This document shows, in pieces, positions 30,101 to 35,160 of a DNA stretch of 35,160 nt. This DNA is from Paramacrobiotus richtersi (Eukaryota; Tardigrada; Eutardigrada; Parachela; Macrobiotidae). The position numbers and the translations under genes are program-made. The notes below the pieces were generated by a model. It was not told where the DNA came from, searched no databases, and was given only the letters and a program-made list of their open reading frames with translations. The stretch is from positions 1-35,160 of the forward strand of contig JAQGAU010000192.1 in the NCBI GenBank assembly GCA_034698045.1, written 5' to 3'. Position 1 is the stretch's first letter, and every line of letters starts with the position of its first letter.

Positions 30101-32444
30101 TTTTGTATTGCTCGAATACTGCTGCAAAAGAGTGTTTATTCGCTTGCTTTTTCCCATATTTTTCTGAGATGAAACCTTTCAAATGCCCAGATTTAAATAC
30201 GAAACCAATCCAAAACGGTAGAATTCACTTACTCCGTTACTTCATAAGCATTACTGATTTCTCTACGAATTTCTAATAATTATTTACCAATTTTACAATG
30301 ATTTTAAAACAACTGCAAAGGTGACAAAAAAACGGGAAATTTTTATAGCATTTTCATGTTCGAATACCACTGGACGACAGTGTCTATTCGCTTCCTTTTT
30401 TTCATATTTTTCTGAGATCGAACATTTCGAAATGCCCAATTTTAAATACAAAACTAGATCAATAGGGTAGAATTCACCTGTCATTGCTTTTAAGGCATTT
30501 TTTATTTTTCTAAGAATTTCTACGAAACAATTTTACACAATTTTACATTACGTTACACAACGTTTAAATTTTACACAATTAACAATTTTACGATGATTTC
30601 AGAACAACTGCAAAGATGTTATAAGAAAACGTATACTTTTTTTCAAATTTTTCGGATACCACTTGAAGACTGTGTCAACTCACGTGTGCCCTGGCCAGCT
30701 GGAAGAGGAAGATCAAATAGTGCGCTTGATGGCGCGCGGAGAACGATTCACCCAGAGTCAATATTTGCGTCGCCACTACAATTCACAAAATATCATGATT
30801 ATACCGCTGGCGCGTTGGCGATGAAACATCACTCCCACCTGTATGATCCTGGCCTTGGACGAAGACATTCTACGAACAGCAAAACTTTAAACTTTGTTTC
30901 ATTCATCTTCTTTGATGTTTTGACGCATTCCGATTTTTGAAACAGGATAAATTTAACACATTTTTAAGACAATTCTTACAATTATTCAAGCGTAAACCAC
31001 AACAACTGCTTTATTTTTAAAAACTTAGTAAGCTTTGGTGTTTTAAAATGAACTGCGAAATAAAATACATTTTCTTTACAACTATAAATTTAATATGATT
31101 AAATTTCAGAAAAAAATAAATTCAAGAATATTAAGACAAAGGACTGTAAAGTGTTAAACTCACTGTCTACTTAATATGTGTTGGAGCGCCTATGCTGTTG
31201 CGAATAATTCGTACTACTAATGTTGCAATTTACATCACTACAATAACAAATAGTATATAATGTAAGTACGATTAATTTCAAATTAGAACTACCAATCAGA
31301 AATCAACGAAATTCTCACACGACGCTCAGAATATTATTGTAATAATTTTATTAATTCGCTGTTTTTTATTCAGGGATCATTTATTCAAACAATCTGTTGA
31401 AATTTAACCAGCAAGTGTTTTCCGGGACAAGCCAACTTACCGCCATCTGAAAGATGAAATTGCATTGCCAATACGGTGAGTGCTGCGAATGCTCGATCGC
31501 CGTGTGGAGAATATCCCGAGCTTGAGCAATATCATTCTGTCAAACCAGAAAACTTGTCAAATAATACGCAGTGCGACTAGCCACACAAGCTATGAACGAT
31601 TTAAACACGGATCATATAGCTTTCGTCGCGTATGAACATTCACAAAGGACGACAAAATGACTACATAGAGAAATTATCCAGAAAAAGCAAGTAATTTAAA
31701 TTATTTAAATTATAAAATAATGAAAAATGATCAAAAATCCAATCATTTAGCTTTAACACTCACCTGTATAACGAAATATTCTGCCACAGCTGATGATGCA
31801 TCCAACCGTACTTCTTCCAACGCGCTTCCATTCTGCGCCTGGACCACGAGAAAACCAACTATCAACTCAGAACTCAAACGGCAGAAGTCAAAAATGCATA
31901 AAAAATCTAAATAAAAGTATAAAATTCCTCTTCATTTCAACAGCAATTTTCCTTTTCACTTTGGTATAATTTGATCGCGTTTTTTCGACTGATTTGGTAG
32001 ATTTTACATAGATTCAGCTTTACTATAGTCTATAATAAACAGTAAACACTTACGTTCGCTCCCATCGTCATCTGCAAAAGAACACAAAAACTTTCTCAAA
32101 ACCACATCAGCAACATTAGTCTTTACCGCCACCCCCCTTCGGGCGCTTCTGGCGGACAGCGCTCCGAAACTTACCGCACTGTCCAAATAGTACTTGGCCA
32201 CATCATGGCTGTTGCTCTGCCGCAAAAGCAGCTTTCCAATCTCGCAGTGAATGCGGGCGGACACCACGTAAGGCACATTCAAAGCCAAAATCCCAACGAG
32301 ACACTTGTAGGCCCCCTCGGGTTCCCCCTGTGAGCGCAGACTCTCCGCCAGTCCCAACAAGGCCAAGTACATCTCGTACTGCTCCGCGCTCGTCCAGGAC
32401 GAGATAGGCTCATTGGTAACCGGCTGCGGGTAATAAGCAGCCAT
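24180..32444 (-). CDS. MAU2: MAU2 / SCC4 cohesin loading factor subunit (14 exons, ~598 aa)
   Basis: With NIPBL (SCC2), MAU2 forms the complex that loads cohesin onto chromosomes. Exons (minus): 32,175-32,444; 32,054-32,071; 31,764-31,838; 31,441-31,536; 30,839-30,869; 30,684-30,775; 29,454-29,615; 29,245-29,395; 28,493-28,728; 27,841-27,953; 26,941-27,127; 26,093-26,315; 25,178-25,305; 24,180-24,194. Phases agree throughout. Family landmarks occur in order: MYLALLGLAESLRSQGEPEG, AIEHSQHSPYWQCNFIFQMA (animal homologues have SPYWHCRLLFQLA-like text), CQLHILLGMCALQFGYNEVA, and SALQMSNEEDLNQL (LKMSNAEDLN in vertebrates). The length is close to the usual 610 aa of this TPR-like protein. The last exon, WTGG-stop, resembles the conserved WTDGP near the family C-terminus; otherwise translation would end QVYF-stop at 25,166. 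Exon 3 may start at 31,832. Confidence 0.9.
24560..25040. repeat. ~98-bp AT-rich minisatellite, five copies, in MAU2 intron 13
   Basis: The landmark ATTAAAATACAGAATGATA starts at about 24,621, 24,719, 24,817 (ACACAG variant), 24,914 and 24,999, so spacing is 98, 98, 97 and 85 bp. Units also share AATTACCAAAAAATGTCTTT and AAATCATAAAAATTCCAA segments. Confidence 0.85.
25565..25905. repeat. ~177-bp direct repeat, two copies, in MAU2 intron 12
   Basis: AACAGGTCTAAA, AAAAATATGAAAAAT, AACAAAAACAGAGAAAA and GTTTCAGCC occur in the same order twice, about 175-179 bp apart. Confidence 0.75.
26618..26810. repeat. 133-bp direct repeat, two copies, in MAU2 intron 11
   Basis: ATTATTACCA followed by AGTTTTTCG and GCATGTGCTTTCATTGCTCT starts at about 26,618 and again at about 26,751. 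Confidence 0.75.
27200..27360. repeat. ~37-bp tandem repeat, four to five copies, in MAU2 intron 10
   Basis: CTTTAAATTAGTATTTATTT-like units recur about every 37 bp, with the last copies diverged. Confidence 0.6.
28105..28460. repeat. Three dispersed copies of a ~60-bp unit in MAU2 intron 9
   Basis: TTGTTGGG..ACATTT..AATAAAAACAGGTATT-like units start near 28,110, 28,337 and 28,408. The last copy stops about 35 bp before the exon 9 splice donor. Confidence 0.55.
29765..30620. repeat. ~233-248-bp tandem repeat, four copies, in MAU2 intron 6
   Basis: GGCATTTTTGATTTTTCTAA, TTTTACAATG, AGAACAACTGCAAAG-like and TTATTCGCTTCCTTTTT segments recur in order. Unit starts are near 29,766, 29,999, 30,247 and 30,494. 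Confidence 0.8.
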
Positions 32445-33432
32445 TTCATATCAAAATTGCAGGAACATCCAATAAAATTATAAAAACATAAAATTCCAAA
32501 ATCCAATATGAAATAAGTTAAGAAACACGAATCAGTAACGACCAACGTTCGTCGTTCGAAAATTGAAAATCAGGATTAAGTGATACCATCGGCTTGCCAG
32601 AAGCGTAGCATTTGATATGAATCGGTCACCACCGAGCACCGTGCACTGCTGCACCGGAAATGTGCGCAAACTTCGCAGTCTCTGATTATACGAATGATAG
32701 TACTTCTGTACCAATTAGAAGTAGTAAATCTGTACCAATTCTGTAATACAACCTACCCAAAAAGGGAAATGCCCTTTGTGTTCTGGGTACAGTACCAGAT
32801 TCTGTCGGCCTAGATGAGATCTTTTTGCTGGGTTAATCCTGTTTTTCTAACGGAATGAGTGTGTGTGTACACGTATGATACTATGGCACAGCAATAAACA
32901 CGGTAAATGGTTTACCTACCCAAAGTAGCAAAATATGTCTGTATATTTAGAAATAAAATTATTGAAATTTTCCTATTTTTGTAATAGCCACGAACTGCAG
33001 AAAAGCATGCGTGGAGAAATGAAATGTAATTCTGTGCTCGGCGCAATGGGCACCTCTGCATCATTGCACAGTCAGTGGTATCGTGACGTCACTTGCCGGT
33101 GGATAACCGGCCAGAGAGAAAATTCTCGTCGATTGCGCCACGTCGATCTCGGTGAACGCCAGCAGATGCAGAGTGCGACCGCATTGCGCAGTTCACGTCG
33201 CTATTTCCATCGAGCCCTTGGAAATTTACAGGATTCTCTGCAGGCTTCTCAAACGAATTGCACCAATTAATTTGCGAATATTGCCATCGGAATTAGGTGA
33301 TAATTAAAGATCTTAGTTGTCAGAAGATCACAGAGCATTTTTTCGTTGGATCGCTCTCAGTTCAGCCAGTAGATTGTGAAAAGCCGGTGAACGGGTTCTT
33401 GGCCCGTATTTTCGACTTTGTGACTTTGTCCC
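32445..33432. promoter_or_regulatory. Divergent intergenic region between MAU2 and the LARP1-like gene, with CRE
   Basis: 988 bp separate the two start codons, which are in opposite directions. A perfect cAMP response element TGACGTCA lies at 33,084-33,091, about 350 bp from the LARP1-like ATG. A plus-strand frame of 111 codons (32,935-33,270) crosses it; it has no recognisable domain and I treat it as non-coding or leader. A shared bidirectional promoter is possible. Confidence 0.4.
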
Positions 33433-35160
33433 ATGGCCACCATGAATGGGGCACAGTTCTTCAAGAATATGATTAATCGCCGGGAATGCTTGGATTTTAC
33501 ACGGGATTTTCATGATCCGCGACAATGGCCAGCGCTGGGAGAAGCCACCGACAACGATCAGGTTAGATTGCAGTGCAGAGTACTCGATGCTGTTTAATGG
33601 CTGTGGTGACCCTTTCCCTGTAGCGTTGTATAAAAGCGCCTATAGGTTTAGCAGGGAACTCTCAATTTAAGTGGTGTTTTAAAATGGGTAAATATTCGAA
33701 AATTTGTAATTCCCGAACGAGGCGTTTTTCGAATATGGACGAGTCGTTTTTCCCAGGAAATATTGATTTTGTTTTCTGTTTTCTAAATGCAGGAAAGGTG
33801 AATGCAGGGCTTGCGCAATAGTAAAACTAAAAATGATTTTATTTTTTTTCTTGTTTTGTTCCTGAATTTTGTGAATGGATTGTGGAATTTTTAAACAGTT
33901 TTTAATTACATGTTTGCATAATCCTGTCCGCAGAAAATAACAAACTTCATGGTTGACCGGTGAAGTATGAAAAAATATTCAGCATTGATGCGGCGACGCA
34001 AGTGACCAGGCACGTGGATGCCTTGGCTGCCTGCATCTCGGTTGCATAAAATAACAGTGTCTGAGAAAAACCGGCTCTGACGATGAATCGGTAAGTCGGT
34101 AGCCGCCGGCATTTTAACGATGTTGACAATAGGATGGTCTGGTCTTTCTCGGAATTGATAGGTGTGAATCACGCACGGATCTACTCTTGTTGATTTTACA
34201 GATTGTAAAGCCACACAGTAAAGGAAATAAAGCGTATTTAGTAGTATTTACTTTCGAAAACAAGGCGCGATTTGTATCACAAATTTCCGGTCTTCTCCTC
34301 GCTGTATTTAATCTTATTTTAAAATCTGTAGTTATTGCTCAAGCTTCTACTTCCTCTATTAATATCTTCAGAATATTGTTTCGTATTTTTAATATTTTAT
34401 TTGGTTTTTGTATAAGTAACAGATAACTTGGCCGCTGTGTTCTGGTTATAATAATTTAATCATATTTGTTTTTAATTTTTTTAGCAGAAAAAGAAACAGC
34501 CGATCGTCTCTTCATACAATCCCGCGTGTTATCTGTCTGCCCGTCCCTTCGTGCCCCGTCAGAAATTCACCAGTGAAGGTGATTCTTATCCCGTGAGCAC
34601 CAGCAAAAGCTCCTCATTGTCGTCCGGCATTGGCTCAAATCGTAAATCAGAAAGCGACAGCAGCACTTCAGAGGCCTTGGCCACCTGCTCATCCGTCGAG
34701 GACACTCCAGCCCATGAATTTCAGTCCCCTGAAGTAGATCCCCCAGACGCCAACGAGGACAAACCACCTGCGGATCAGACGAGGCGAAATTCCAGCGACG
34801 AAACAGCTAATTGCCGCAAGAAAGGTCAGTCGATCCCTGTACACTGGCTGCTGTAAACAATAAGGCATACCGTGTGTAAATTGCATGCGCTGTGTTTACG
34901 AGCTAGTTACATCCGTTTTCATAGAATCCCTGTAGTTTCTGCGGTATATCGCTTAGTATGATACAGGGTCTTTGGGTGGGCAGTTGGATTTAATTTTGAA
35001 TCTGGTTTGGACGATTGTTTTTTCGATTTGTAGGCGCTAAAACGAAATGGATCCCGTTAGAAATCCCTCCGCCCCGTTTGTCCATGCAGCAGAAACTCCA
35101 GCAGCGTTATCAGAAACACCGCGAGACAGCCGCCGCACAGCTGGGCGGTGTCATGCCCGG
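33433..35160 (+). CDS. LARP1-type La-related protein, N-terminal part (3 exons visible, runs off the edge)
   Basis: Exons: 33,433-33,561; 34,488-34,824; 35,034 to the window edge. Phases agree. LARP1 proteins bind the cap and 5' TOP motif of ribosomal-protein mRNAs and act downstream of mTORC1 in the cytoplasm. The visible part is the N-terminal region before the La module. DPRQWPALGEA in exon 1 corresponds to the NWPTPGE-type segment, and KTKWIPLEIP in exon 3 to the KHKWVPLQI-type segment; both are hallmarks of LARP1. The linker is Ser/Glu-rich, as in the family. The ATG at 33,433 is preceded in frame by a TGA at 33,421-33,423. The exon 2 acceptor is a tandem TAGCAG site, so one extra Gln is possible. 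The La and DM15 domains lie outside the window. Confidence 0.68.

Noticed and set aside
32935..33270. 111-codon plus-strand ORF upstream of the LARP1-like gene
   Set aside because: Arg/Gln-rich without recognisable domain, crosses the CRE in the promoter interval; more likely leader or promoter DNA.
1..35160. CRISPR arrays, rRNA genes, bacterial operons, riboswitches
   Set aside because: Nothing of the kind is seen; repeats here are intronic minisatellites and palindromes in animal DNA.

Overview
This is a stretch of nuclear DNA from an animal. Genes are split by GT-AG introns, AATAAA-type poly(A) signals follow several of them, and two products are clear animal orthologues: the cohesin loader subunit MAU2 and a LARP1-type La-related protein. 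Short introns (mostly 58-1,000 bp), tight packing, small secreted-peptide genes and several CK1-type kinases suggest a small-genome invertebrate, possibly an ecdysozoan. I cannot fix the phylum from sequence alone. All multi-exon models were built by hand from reading frame, splice-site phase and family resemblance; no search was run.

Layout. Positions 1-370 hold the 3' end of an unrecognised plus-strand gene. Positions 370-12,600 are mostly intergenic with scattered small genes, nearly all on the minus strand: two paralogous secreted peptide precursors (3,086-3,316 and 10,689-10,901), two candidate single-pass membrane microproteins (6,448-6,769 and 8,630-8,797), weaker small ORFs, and a Ly6/uPAR-fold protein (11,613-12,164). 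Mobile-element debris lies among them: a decayed non-LTR reverse transcriptase (about 9,500-10,510), a probable LINE 3' tail (about 5,215-5,330) and a cluster of palindromes (4,507-4,752).

Positions 12,648-22,450 hold two CK1-superfamily kinase genes in tandem on the minus strand. The first (7 exons, 406 aa) has lost the catalytic Asp and looks like a pseudokinase. The second (5 exons, about 1,757 aa) keeps its catalytic residues and has a very long low-complexity N-terminal extension. That extension carries six copies of a REPT-IQA-LL-IV motif which fits the PKA-RII-binding (AKAP) helix pattern, and the protein ends in Cys-Tyr-Cys-Cys, like the palmitoylated tails of yeast Yck kinases. A decayed partial copy of its 5' end lies just upstream. 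A third secreted-peptide candidate is at 23,265-23,531.

Positions 24,180-32,444 are the 14-exon MAU2 gene (minus strand). It has GC-rich exons in AT-rich introns, and six of the introns carry their own tandem repeats. A short intergenic region containing a perfect CRE separates it from the divergent LARP1-like gene, which begins at 33,433 on the plus strand and runs off the right edge.

Most notable: the CK1 kinase that may combine its own PKA-anchoring helices with a membrane tail, next to a CK1 pseudokinase; the paired secreted peptides; and the small membrane proteins that are easy to miss in annotation.
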